A program made the position numbers and the translations under genes. The notes below the pieces were generated by a model. It had not been told where the DNA came from. It did no database searches and saw only the letters and a list, made by a program, of their open reading frames with translations. Positions 11,002 to 22,814 of a stretch of DNA of 55,000 bases are shown in pieces (within the stretch, counting starts at the first letter, position 1; each line of letters opens with the position of its first letter). Location: NCBI RefSeq assembly GCF_037975245.1, contig NC_092576.1, positions 10,588,611 to 10,643,610 of the forward strand, in the 5' to 3' direction. This stretch comes from Apostichopus japonicus (Eukaryota > Echinodermata > Holothuroidea > Aspidochirotida > Stichopodidae).

Positions 11002-14000
11002 ATGACGTCATCAAGTTCTACGTCGTCGTTCAGACTCACTCTTCTGAAAGTATCCGATGTCTTGACGGAGAGAAATGTCCAGGATTTGGCTTTCCTATGT
11101 GAAGATATAAGTCCTGCCAGGAGAGAGCTTATAACCAACGCTAGAGAATTATTCGCTACTTTGCAAGGTCATAGCCTGCTCAAAGAACAAAATGTTAACG
11201 TACTTATCGATTGGTTAGACGAGCTTCGGCTTTTGGAGGCTTCAAATCTGTTGAAGAATTACAGAAAGACGCACCTAACAGGTAGGCTACTAAGTTATAA
11301 ACAAGTGGCAGGCATGTAGCAGGACTTCTTGATATAAATGATTATTATAAATTGATTGCAAACCAAATTTACCCCAACTTTAAGTATCAGAAAAGATCAG
11401 TCTAATTAACACCTGTATTGATATTACTTTTCATGACGTCATACATGCCTTATCGTCTGTACGAATTCAAACGTTTAGATTGAGGCACAAAATATTCGTG
11501 ACAATCGTTGTGGGGAGGAAGCCACCCCTGTGAGCAAATTTGATTTCTTTAATGGGACTGAGGTGCAAAATGGTACTATAAATTCCATCATTTTAACTAC
11601 ATTTGTCTTACAAATTAGCATGCGCGATATAAAATTTTAGCCATTTAAGAATATTGGGGAACCAAGCTCCCCGTGGCTACCGCCCTGTATATATTAACGA
11701 TATCAAACACTAACAAGTACGGCATAGTACGTGTGGGTATATACGCTGGTATCCCATAGCTATATATATGGACCAAAATGGAGATGTGTTTTGTATTAGA
11801 CAACAATCAAGTTTCATACGACGCGCGAAACTTTAGCGGAAGGGTCAAATACGAATCAAAGTAACATGGTAGGGTTAATTGAGGTAAACCTTCCGAGTAG
11901 CAGACAGCAACGTGCTAGTAAAGCAAGTAACCTATCCAGTATCATATACCGCTACATCATAGCGATTTATTTTCCTTTTCCACATTTTTGCCGTCCTCGT
12001 TTGTCCCTGAACAAATTTCTGTGGCATTTTATTAATAAGTAATATAAAAACATGCAATAGGGTACCACAGATGTGATTATCCCATGATGTGTTCGATCCC
12101 CCGCCGAATCATTTTAGGGGGGTTTCTCATCTAAGAGCAACATTCGGTTTTCCCATCTCAAATGACTTTTTAAATTGAAAAAAGATTTACATTTGAGTTA
12201 AAATGTTGAATCGGAAGCCACCCGACGTGAACGTTGTAATCCATAAGCACTTGCGGGCTTTTCTCACACCTGTGACTACTGACGCGTAGTAAAAAATGAC
12301 TGCCTGATTATTATTATTATTATTATGATGATGATTATGATGGCGATGGCGATGGCAATTAGCCAAACGAAGACATTTTCAATTCCCAGTAAATTCATAG
12401 ATTCATATCGTCAATGAACATTTCTTCGTTCATTGCGGATGGTATTCTTGAAATTAATAAGATGCCTTTATTATGAAATAGTGTAGCATATACAACCTAC
12501 ATTGTACCGGCACCACGATATGATTTTTTAAAAAACTAGAGTGCATATTATACTTTAAAATAAAATTCATCATGTCACTGCAGGAATTGATTAGTTAAGA
12601 TATCTGGTGACAACATCATTAAAGTATAATATGGATTTTGACTTTAGGTTGGGGTAGAAGAGTTGCTGACTTATCATAGTCGTCTTTAAGAGTAAAATCC
12701 TATAGAAAATCTTTAAAATAACATACAACTATTTGTTTCATTTTTGTTCAGGTCACCTCAAGGCACAGGAGACATGTTTCATCCATGAAGAACTACCATT
12801 GAAGTATTTTTGTGTGTCATGTGACTCAAAAATCTGTCCAGACTGTGCCTTTAAGTCACATAATCGATATGCCGATTGTGACGTCATTAGTCTCGACGAA
12901 ATGTCCAATGAAGTAAGTCAGCGCCGTGAAATGCTTATGAGCGAATTAGATATGTTGAAAACAGGGATCGCCTCGACAGAGGAGCTTTGGAAAGAAAAGA
13001 AAGAGCACTTGGCGCGTTGTCGTGAAATATCTCGTAAAGAAGTTCAAAAGGATTATTTGACACACATTGAAAAAGTTGAAAGTATGAAGCGATTACAAAC
13101 AGAAGTATTACTTGGGAAGGAATTAGCTGACATAAAGAAGATCTGTGAAGAGAAAAAAGAATCGCAGATATTAGAAAACGAACTCGCATTAATAACTGTA
13201 TGTCACAAAATTTCACACGAGAATGCTCTTGATGAAATCCAAAAGATAAGCAAGAGCAAGAAGAAGACGGCTGAGATTAAAGTTAAATTAGAGAAACAGA
13301 AGGAGATGCTTAAAAATAGGTCTGTTGATCTCTTGTACAGGAAGATACCCAATGATGGAGCATTCTGTAGCATTACAGTCAGTACGCTAATAGGAAGTGT
13401 AATCTTGCTTAGTAATCAGTTATTGCATGTATTTGATGCAAGACAAACGAATGGGGGCGTTCTTCTTATTAGTATTGATCATCAAGATTCCAGTAAGGAA
13501 TATTGGAGATATCTGCAGAAGATTAATAATCACGATGATCCTGTAGTTATGTCGAATGTAGATATGTATTATGATGGCAAACTACACACATTGCTTGCTG
13601 TAGGTAATACTGTCTTCATTGTACATCCTCATTGGAATGGTTCTCTGTATGATTCTGTAAAATCAGTCTCATCCTTGGTGATTGATGAGGTACCTGAAGG
13701 TTCCTGGATTACCAGTATTACAGCACACTGTCCAAACAACGATCCTAACAATGAGTTTATCATCTCTACCAGCTGTGACCACTCTATTAGAGAGTACAAT
13801 GTCTCCGGATCTGCTATAAGAGAAATAGATACACGAGACTTTGTACGCTTTAATGCTATATCCAGAGTTGCTTACTGTGGCACTTTATTTGCTATCATTG
13901 GTCGAGATTTTGATGACGTCATACTGATAGATAATTATGGTACAGTCAAGCAGTGTGGCACTTTAAGGCTTCCGTCAGCTATGTCTGGTATGCTACCAAT

Positions 14001-14223
14001 CAATATCATCTGGACTGGTGTTCAGTGGCTGGTAATGTACATCAGTGAGGGAGTAGAGAAACAGTGGAAGGTTGTACACTATGAGAAGACTGGAGAGTTT
14101 GTCAAGGTGTGTGATGAAGGAACAACATCTAATGAGATGGATGTTCCTCTTTGTGTCACTCGATTTAGCAACACTGCATGCGTTACTCTTGCTAATGCTA
14201 AAGTACGTACATTTCAGTACTGA
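11002..14223 (+). CDS. DED, B-box, coiled-coil, propeller protein, copy B
   Basis: Two exons, 11002-11281 and 12752-14223, joined by a GT-AG intron (CTAACAG|GTAGGC ... TTGTTCAG|GTCAC) in phase 1, encode 583 aa. Residues 10-88 form a death effector domain: a hydrophobic helix start FRLTLLKVSDVL, the typical DLAFLCED around helix 2, LF.TLQ..LL..N at helices 4-5, and a degenerate RxDL motif in helix 6 (RLLEASNLL). Residues 100-141 form a B-box: C102, H105, C114, C117, C122, C125, H130, with C136 as the likely last ligand. A highly charged coiled coil covers about 142-280, and a C-terminal beta-propeller-like domain 283-583. There is no RING. The start is the first ATG, conserved in copy C. DEDs oligomerise death and immune adaptors, and B-box/coiled-coil regions dimerise TRIM proteins. 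The role here is inferred: a cytosolic recognition protein coupled to DED signalling. Confidence 0.88.
11282..12751 (+). other. Intron of copy B
   Basis: A 1470-bp phase-1 intron. Its 5' and 3' parts resemble the copy C intron, with unique DNA between. It has an (ATT)n/GATGGC simple repeat at 12313-12358 and no ORF of note. Confidence 0.75.
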
Positions 14224-14556
14224 AATCTTATCTCGGTTACATAAGACGTCTAAAGTTAAACCACTAGAACAATAGCAGACAGAGTTGAGATAAAAATTCA
14301 TCAAAAGTGGAATAACGTTTATCAAGAAAGATACTGGTTACGTCACCATAATTAAACGGTAGAAATCTCCCTATTTGCTGTGCGTGATATACCAACGTCA
14401 TTTCCGCTCAGCGACTTTCCATATAACGCCTCTTCCGTATAGACCATCAATAAATGATGTGAACATTTTTATTCAATTCAGTTGACTAAAGTGTTATAAA
14501 ATGTTTCAAAGTGTTTATTCTGCTTAATGTGCTTATATCATTTAAATCATGCGACA

Positions 14557-14562
14557 AATAAA
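14557..14562 (+). terminator. Polyadenylation signal, copy B
   Basis: AATAAA 334 bp past the stop, in the same conserved block as copies A and C. Confidence 0.55.
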
Positions 14563-15412
14563 ATACGCAACATAATTTGAATCGAAACATTCCACCCCCC
14601 CCCCATCTCCCATACTCTATACCCCAGTCTCTTAGTCCGTATCACCGTTGTCGGGGATCAACATTTCAAATTACGTCAAATTAAAAACAAGTTACTGTTA
14701 TCCATGTTGCTTTCTCCACGAACTTGTAAACATAATTAAATTCCTGCAGGCTTAGCTCATGTGTTTCTTGGCAAAGATGTAACAAAAGATAATTGACGGT
14801 CACATGAGGTTTGAATTCTTAGCGAGGCATGTCTGTTTTATTTTGAAACTGTATATTATTTAAAATAAGAAATGATAACATTTCATCTTTCGTCTTAACC
14901 TACAATTCGATAATGTTCGCACACAGTTGTACATTAATCAAAGAAAACTTGCCTGATTGATTTTATATATTTTCTTTTCCTTTTAACATTTGGCCGTAAG
15001 TCATTACCGCTTTAAATTCAATGCTATTAGGATATGCTTCTAAACGAAAAAGTTCCCGATCTATTTGGTTTTCTCGGTTTTGTTATTATTTTAGGTATAA
15101 TTATATATACTGTCCCTTAGCCAATAATAGTAAACCATGCATATTGCTAATAATCGCTAAGTATGCCGACAAAATGACCATTTAATTTTCCAATCTTACA
15201 ACCGTCACGGTCAATGTACTTCTCTGACACTATCTGAGGTCATATTGTACTTCAGATATTGCCTATACTGTGACTTATAATTGAAACAGAATATTTTGTA
15301 TTTCTGTATTGTGTTCCCCAAATTTAACTTTTATGAATTGGTGGATGAAAAACACGTCGCGGTAGCATATCTTATTCAAAAAATGTTTTAGCAATTTTCC
15401 TTTTCTTTAAAC

Positions 15413-15944
15413 CAGGGTTTCCGTAACTTTACCCCCCCCCCCCAAGAACCTCCTGTGGATGTCAGCGTTGTCCACGAACCCCGAACTTTTCGAGACACGA
15501 TCTGAGTCATGATAATACTATAATACGTATACTAGTGCTTCGTAAAAGATCAAGTTCATATAGTGAAATATTGTGAAAAAACAGAACAAGAGATGAACAA
15601 ATATTTATTTGGAAACTTCAAGATCAGATCAGCTCTTTATCTTCACGACGTACTGCCATGCGTATACCAACTTCACCAAAGTAATGCAGCCTGTGTTTCA
15701 TAATTCGGTTATTTATGACGCGCACGGTACGGTAGGTTATTACTATGGTAACATATTCGTATGGAACGCGAAAGGGGTTTGTCGATATATACGACTTTTG
15801 TACATTATTAAATTTACATGATATGTCAGATTTTAGTTCAACAAAAAGTACTCTAGTTTTGACTTTCAGAAACGTCTCCCAAACCCCATGAGATGGACTC
15901 TCGCACCCCCTGGGGGCTCATTCACCCCAGTAAGGGAACCCTTG
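15413..15944. mobile_element. hAT-type MITE, in the copy B flank
   Basis: A 532-bp ortholog of the element at 2207. The 8-bp target duplication CTTTAAAC is perfect on both sides (15405-15412 and 15945-15952). Its ends are CAGGGTTTCC and GGGAACCCTTG. Confidence 0.85.
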
Positions 15945-16802
15945 CTTTAAACCAAACATACATCATGGCACTCTTCTGATATCTTTATCCATGTTTGTTT
16001 TCCCGTTTATTTCTTCTCTCTTATTGTTATTTTTTACGTTTTCTTTTTGCTGTAAGAAGTGTCGTATTGGGAAACATCGTATGTAATGTACCCACCAATC
16101 ATATGTGTCAATGTCTTATTCACAAAATGTTTTAATCATGTTCCTTCTTTTTAGACCTAACTTACATCATGACACTTTTTTGATATATTTTTATATCTGT
16201 CTTTTGTAAATTTATTTTCCTTTGTTTTACCTTTTCTCTTTGATGTTATTAGCATTGTGTATGGTAACATCATCTGTACTGTATTTACCAATCATGTGTG
16301 TCAGTAATAAATCATGAATTTGTTCTTTCTTTTCATTTTCGTCTGTCATAACATGCCCTTGTACTATTCTTTGACACTTAAAATAAAACAGCTCATTTTG
16401 AACAACACTTATTTTTACTGTAAGATATTTGAACTTAAATCAAATTATGTTTATCAATATTTCTAAAGTAGAAAGGCAAGAACTATTTTCTCGTCGTAGT
16501 ATTTATCACAAATTTAGTTAAGATTGACCAAACTGTAATTAAAATGTTCAATATATCTGGGAATTGCATATGCGTTTAAAAAGTTTTTGTTTTCATTTGT
16601 GTTATTTATTTTTGTTCACTAAATTATTTTTCTTTAAAAAATACTTGAATTAAAAGAATATTGTAACAATCAGGCTAAGGTTACCGGCTGGCCCCTGTTC
16701 GCCACCTTGAACTTCGCCGCTTTCCGGTGATATTGAAAAAGCTGTTATTTTCGCGGGGGGCATTAATTGCTCCCGCTCGTTTCAATTCGGACCAGGTGCC
16801 TC

Positions 16803-17190
16803 TACTGACTAAGCAACTGCTAGTCCATCATTACCGACTATTTTATGCCTAGTCAATCCTGGCTGGACTAATATAACTGACTAATGTAAAATACTTCACC
16901 GACTAATCGCATTAGTCAATCAAACTAGTCTGTATTCAATTGACTAGTTTGTGACCACCGACTAATTAACGAACTAGAATATAAATTAGTCGGTCATTCG
17001 TCGACTAGAGTTTGACTAACGTAGCGCTAGTCAGCGTGGTGCCTCTACCGACTAATTTAAGATGCCGTCTCTAGTCAGTGATCCCCGACTAAGGTAGGCC
17101 TCTAGTCAGTGATAACCGACTAAGGTAAGGCCTTGTCAGTAAACAACCGACTAAGCTAGTGGACTAACTACTGTACTAGTCAGTCCATGG
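16803..17190. repeat. Left CCGACTA/TAGTCAG motif array
   Basis: About 390 bp in which (A)CCGACTAA and (T)CTAGTCAG alternate every 10-25 bp, giving many small palindromes. It is the left end of the large insertion. A second GTGCCTCTACCGACTAA at 17040 repeats the terminal GTGCCTCTACTGACTAA. Confidence 0.85.
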
Positions 17191-17219
17191 TCTACACATG
17201 ATTCTGGCATGAAATTCAT

Positions 17220-18900
17220 TCAAACCAATAAATGGATAAAAGCAGAAACACCAATGAATCAAGCTCCGAAGGTAACATTTATTACAAATACTAGTAACTA
17301 CAACATATGATAACAAATACTAATAACTACAACATGTGATATCATATCACTACAACATGTGATATAATAAAATTTTCTCTCTAATCAATAACAACATAGA
17401 TAATGTAATAGCATGTGTAATGACTTAAAACTGGTCCTTATTAAAAGCTCTAATACAAGGTGAATACATTTCAAAGAATACAATCCTACACATGCATGAC
17501 CATAGCCTCTGTATATAGCACTTAAAACTGGTCCTTGGTGACAGCTCTAATACAAGATGACATTTTTTCAAAGAATACAATACTGAATACAATCCTACAC
17601 ATGCATACCATAGCCTCTGTATAGCACAGTATAAATTCACTTTAAGAAATAGTTTATAGATAAAAAAAAAAACGTGATACAACAACAGCAGACCATATTG
17701 TTACAGTACATTTCATAAATCTTGTTTGAGAGCCTGAATGAAATGCGAAATGCACTGTGTGCAAATTGTCTGCTATTGTGGATCAGTATATCGCACCTTT
17801 CACAAGTCTGTGGAGATTTTGGCAAGTTTAGGCACATTGATAGATTTGTTTGAAACATAGATGATAACATTTTTGGCAAAAAACTTATTCATGGAACCTT
17901 GACCGATGCTCAAACACACATAACCCTAACCCCTACTGCATATAATTGTCTGCTATTATGGAACATCCTATGTGGGATTATTGTTCATGGTCCAGCTGTA
18001 AAGATTTTGGCAAGTTTTAGTCACATTGGACAGTCTTGCTTGGAGGTATATTACGATATCTGACTAAAAAGTTAAATGGAAATGGATAAACTTTCACGAA
18101 GCCCTTACCTTCGCTCAAATATACAGGTAATCATTTGGTGGGAGTCGTGACAACTACTCTTCTATAGAACCCTGTGTCAATTGAACATGTTAGATTAACA
18201 CGAAGGTACAGAAAATTGTACAGAAATCTTAAAATGCAATTACTATCATTAAATTGTTTTCCATGACAAAATTAGTATTTTCCATGACCCATTACCTTTC
18301 AGCCTTCCAATTTGACAATATGACCATGATGGATGGGCACCACAAAACATCACAATGCTGCATTGAACATGCAACAAATACTGGCCATATTACAAAATAT
18401 TATAAAATTATGTAATGGACAAATGGTGTTATCACACAAAGTAGCAGGTTTTTATGCCAAAATTGAAAAAAATTGTAACTGGAAAAAAATTGAAATGTAA
18501 AAATCAATACTAGTTGACAAGTTCTACATTTCCTGGCTTTTTCCACTAGTGAATGAGGAGTTTTTTTGAGGACCTGGTGTTTTCAATGGGGGGGGGGGAG
18601 GAACTGACCACCCTTCCTCACTATGCCATTTGCCTAGTATGTGATGTCTCTGTAATGGACATCACCCCCAAAGCTTGCCTGGTAGCCAAACACAGATTCT
18701 TGTAGCTATGTTCAACATGTCAAGTATATCACTTTAACATGCATTTAGTTTGTTCACTTGCATCCTTATTGTCCTTCAACAGGGAGTTGATCATCGATCA
18801 TCAGGATTATCCGCTGAAGGAATATTAGCGAGTTGCTCACATGCACATGTTGAGGTTGGAGATGGTATAAGAGAAATACTGCTAAATCAAAAACACTCAC
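17220..18900. repeat. Noncoding arm with local duplications
   Basis: Contains ~30-bp repeats of ACTACAACATRTGAT (17281-17370), a tandem duplication of about 100 bp (17425-17520 and 17521-17627, AAAACTGGTCCTT...CATAGCCTCTGTAT), and a diverged pair at 17750-17880 and 17940-18060 (AATTGTCTGCTATT...GATTTTGGCAAGTTT). A poly-G run is at 18590. The minus-strand ORFs at 17425-17879 arise from these repeats. It may hold the 3' UTR of the gene at 18908. Confidence 0.6.
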
Positions 18901-18907
18901 CGTTTTG

Positions 18908-21054
18908 TCAACTGGAACGAAAAATGTCAGTGATCAGCTCTTGAAATAGCCCAGGGATGGAAAGTAATGCAGCCTCCAAAGTTGCTTCTGTAGAAAAGAA
19001 AAAAAGAAGGTAATTACTATGTATTTCTTTTAACAATTTAAGGAGCTCAGTGAGTTTATTTAACAGCTGAGGAGAGAATACACTGCTACTATTTGCTTCC
19101 AAAAATATTACTGTATGAATAAGAATAAGATACAGTTGAGTGGCTTGGCAGCGAAGTTATATTAATCAGGATTGGTGTGTTCTTAACAGCTTATGGAATG
19201 CACTCACTTCAACAAGGAACACAAACCGGAATCCTGAATTAGTCCTTCTTCTCTAACACACAAGTGTAATTATTTTTGTGTCAGATGGGATGGGACTGCA
19301 CACACTCACTGAGCTCCTGGTATACAAGTGCAAACATTGACCTCGCGTCAGTTTGGTAACCGCTGCAAGATCGCAATGTTACTGCCGTCGGCAACATGAG
19401 CTACAAAACACCCCTAACCCCACCCTCTTTCAATGTTATGGCGGAAACCCTGTCATGTTAGAGATAAGTCACTTTAAAAATAGCCACAACTTACCTGGCT
19501 TGGATATTTGAGGGAAAAAAATAGGAAATTGCCTCTCTAATCAACATGTTTTTCTCCACCTGTTATTATTAGCACCCCAATACCTACCTGTATGTCTCTC
19601 CCATACATTCTAGTTCACAGGAATCTCACATTTTCCACCTATAGTGCAAGGGGACATCCAGTAGGCAGCCACATTTTATTGGATTTAAACGCTGTTATAT
19701 ATCATTATGAAATGAATCATGGTACCTGCTTGGTCTTTTTCTGCCTGGAAGAGAGGTATGGCAGAAACAACCTCTTCAAAAAATCTGTGAGGGTTCCTCT
19801 TCCCTTGTCCTCTCCTTATCAGGGCAGTGGCGTATTTGTCTAGTCCATTCGCCAGACGCTTCTGCAGTGGGAGCACATCATCTTTTATTCTCTGCATCTC
19901 CTCTGACATCTGAAGAGAAAGGAACAATAACAAATTTATGCGAACAGTTTTACATTATCAGGGCATGATTGGTGGTGGTAAGGGGGGAAGGGGGGGGGTG
20001 CAGTCGCAAAAGCCAAATCTCAGATAGGTCCACTAATGACACGCTAATGACGCGCTAATGACACGCACACACAAAATAATGCAAAAGTGTAAAAATGGTG
20101 AACCAAAATGGCTCCATTTGGGTCATCATTTGTGAAAAATTGGCAGAGCTGACGCTTCGTAGTCTTCTTCCGAAATTAGCCCCCCCCCCCCCTCACAGAC
20201 AGAATCCTACAGGAAATCAAAATCAGGGTGTGTGTCGTCTGGCTCTCCTGAGCAGTGAAATAGCTCCCGTGAGAGTTGGAGAAAACAAAGACGGGATGGG
20301 AACCGCTTATTTCTACCAAAGACCAAACTTGCTCCCGTCGAATCGGCAGTGAACTCTTGCCCTTGGAACCATCTAGGTCACGTGGCAAATATAGCGATAT
20401 TTGTTTGAAGATTTATTTTCATTCTGATCGTTTTATACACATGAACTGGTGAATGTTATAGCCTAGTGTGAATTAATTGCTACTGCCTTGGCAAATACAG
20501 CAGTTAATACATGTATAGATATCAAACGACTCTGAGAAACTTGAGATTGATAATTAATATCAAATATAAAAATTAAATTAATGTCGCAAGACACAAATGA
20601 ATAGGAATTGGATGCTTCTTGACGGAAAAGTTGCTTTGATCCCTTTAGCCGCCAAGCAAGAAATTTGAATTACCTGGTCCTCGTCAAATAACCAGGGGTA
20701 TTTGACCTGGATTTCATCCAACGTTGGTTTGGGTTTGGATGAAATGATCCATTTTCTCCTGTCTGCCAGGGTCTTTGTCATGGAGCAGGACACGGTCTTG
20801 TAATCTGGTTGTTTTCTTCTCTTTTCTGCATTCAGCCACCCTATATGGGTGGCTATGGTCAGGTCATCCTCCGAGGCAGGGCGACTGGGGAGGTAGTTTT
20901 TCATTCCCCAGTAAGTTGGGGGGTCCACCGCAGAAGGTGGAGGTGAATGTGGCTTTCGTTCTGCTTTCAACTTCTTCTGCACAGCCTCAATCTTCAGGTC
21001 CCGAGGCTTACGCTTATTCTGGAATTTGTACTGCAGTCTATGCTTCCATAGCAT
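18908..21054 (-). CDS. SAMD3-like family protein, partial gene model
   Basis: Three minus-strand exons (21054-20674, 19909-19726, 18987-18908) have good splice sites (TTTTTCAG|ATG, GACCAG|GTAATT, CTCTTCAG|ATG, AGCAG|GTACC, TTTCTACAG|AA) and compatible phases, giving 214 aa ending in TGA at 18908. The first reads W-x-x-x-LQYKFQNKR, then a proline-rich stretch, then TYWGMKNYLPSRPASEDD, a TLADRRKWI stretch, and KYPWLFDEDQ. The second contains LQKRLANGLDKYATALI. This order (Y/W..K..N.R, NYLP..P.GED, TFA.RR, P.L.E....WP.LF, F...LDKYTP.L) is that of the large, poorly characterised SAMD3-like family of fish and invertebrates. A normal N-terminal SAM region and C-terminal third are not found, so the gene is truncated or has exons I cannot place. 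A good donor (CG|GTGAGTG) follows the TGA, so the stop may be premature. Confidence 0.6.
20033..20070. repeat. Short tandem repeat, ~11 bp
   Basis: Three copies of ACGCTAATGAC (with C/G variants), just left of another poly-C tract at 20179. Confidence 0.8.
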
Positions 21055-22272
21055 CTGAAAAACCAAAACAAACAAACAAACAAACATGAATGTCTACACA
21101 ATAGGCTGTATGTACTGTACACACTGTACATGTATGTACAGGTTGGCATTCATTTTATAGTTAAGTCTTTTAATTAAATGAATTAAACCAGAAACAGACA
21201 ATAACATTGCAAATAGTATTTGTTTATATGAAATTAAAAACTGCACAGTATTGAATTGAATGACCTTGAAGTACAATACCCAGGCTCAATACACGTGGAA
21301 CATCAAACAGGCTATAACGTTTTTTGTTTTTTTTTTAATCCCAAACTTTGAGGAATTTTCATTTCAAAATAAGGCAAAACACCCTCCTGATTTTTTTTGT
21401 ACAAACAGGGTGGTACTAAATCTCTTCCAGAAAAAAATTATCAGATTTTTCAACATGACGCGTTTTGAGTTATTGGCCTTCAAAGACGACCTCTTTTGTA
21501 CATCGGAGCAACTTAACAACTTCATAAATTAATATTGAGAAAAGCTAGAACCCTGAAGTTGGTTTAGTTGTAAGAACGTTATACTTATAATTAAGGTATC
21601 AACCCCTGACAACTCTAACATGGTTACTTTGGTAGAAAAATTGGCATCAAAACCCCTACCTCATGCTGAATCGCAGCATGAAATAGCAACTTTAGAGTTG
21701 CACAACTTGCAAGTATAGTATAGGAAAGCATTGTAATCATTATTTTGTATTATATGTACTACAAATAATAGCCTCTGAAAGAATCAATACCCTGAAGCAA
21801 TGGTTTAGGAGCAATTCATCATAAAAAATAGCAAATGTTTTTAGTGAAAAGTACACAAATTGAATTTTTTGACACTTTTAAGTTAACCTAACAATATTTT
21901 TGTAGCCTAATTTTTTATATTCCTGTTCTATTGGATAGAATCTATATGCATCTGTATTAGAAAGGTAGTAGGATGTTTAATTGCTGAGAAATGAGACCTC
22001 AAAAGTCAAGAAAATGCCAAAATGCCACGGTGGCGACAAATTGTGGAATTTCAAAGTGTGATAAATCCGCCAATTGTGAAGCAATGCAACTGAAATTTTC
22101 AGAATATGCTTATTGTATGGTGTTCCAATCATACAATAAATTTGGGGATTTTTGGAAGATGTCGAACTACAACATATTCCAAAATTTGGTCATTAGATAT
22201 GGAATGACCCAATATTATGTATCCGTTACTGGAATTCTATTTCTTTAACCAGCCAGCTTAAAACCGAATGTC
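21055..22272. other. Upstream part of the large insertion, no clear exon
   Basis: AT-rich DNA with no convincing coding exon. The last ~55 bp (22220-22272, CCGTTACTGGAATTCTATTT...CCGAATGTC) are one unit of the ~115-bp tandem repeat that continues at 30776, which identifies the nested insertion between them. Confidence 0.5.
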
Positions 22273-22275
22273 CGC

Positions 22276-22530
22276 CCATACAAAAAAGTCCTGCACAAAA
22301 TCCTGCGGGATTTTATGCAGGAATTATGCCAGGATTTGGCCACATCCTGCAGGGTTTATGTAGGATTCCTACAAGAAAATTTGCAGGATTTTTAAAGGAC
22401 TATGCAGGATAATTACAGGATTGTACAGGACTTTTGAAAGACTTATGCAAGATAATATACAGGATTGTACAGGACTTTTGAAAGACTATGCAAGATAATT
22501 TACAGGATTGCACAGGACTTCCCACTTTGA
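22276..22530. repeat. Left, inverted copy of the 43-bp minisatellite
   Basis: About five degenerate units of (ACAGGATTGTACAGGACTTT)TGAAAGACTATGCAAGATAAT. This is the reverse complement of the array at 27352-30060, so the nested element has long, very unequal inverted ends. Confidence 0.85.
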
Positions 22531-22583
22531 AAAAAGAACTGTCTGGAAAAATTCCTCTGAAAAGTTAACTTGTAAGTGACAGC

Positions 22584-22725
22584 CACTTTGGATGGATGGT
22601 GTCAAGCAGGCAACTGGGCTGACTCTGGATGGACTGCGAGGGGCAACCAGGAGCCGGAGGGATTGGAGGATGAAAGCCATGGTCATCGAGGGTCAGACAC
22701 GACTCGACGGTACAAGTTAACAAGT
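22584..22725 (+). mobile_element. 5'-truncated LINE 3' end with target duplication
   Basis: A GC-rich 142-bp island flanked by a perfect 11-bp direct repeat, TAAGTGACAGC (22573-22583 and 22726-22736). It encodes the end of a reverse-transcriptase ORF on the + strand (RSRRDWRMKAMVIEGQ, then TRLDGTS and a TAA at 22718). That C-terminal pattern (W..MV..G.TRLDGT) is familiar from LINE ORF2 proteins. The clade is not assignable. Confidence 0.75.
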
Positions 22726-22814
22726 TAAGTGACAGCAATATGCTGTCAGTTTGAATGAAACTAAAAACTGTTTAATGGTAAGCAATATCCATTGAAAACA
22801 AATAATATGGTACT

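Larger units (their letters stand above)
14224..16795 (+). repeat. Duplicated 3' flank of copy B, first part
   Basis: Aligns with 984-3553 (copy A) and 38851-40524 (copy C). It is interrupted at about 16796 by a large insertion and resumes at about 32224. It contains the MITE at 15413-15944 and the ~200-bp tandem duplication (15953-16150 and 16151-16300). ORFs such as 15609-15821 are not conserved. Confidence 0.8.
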
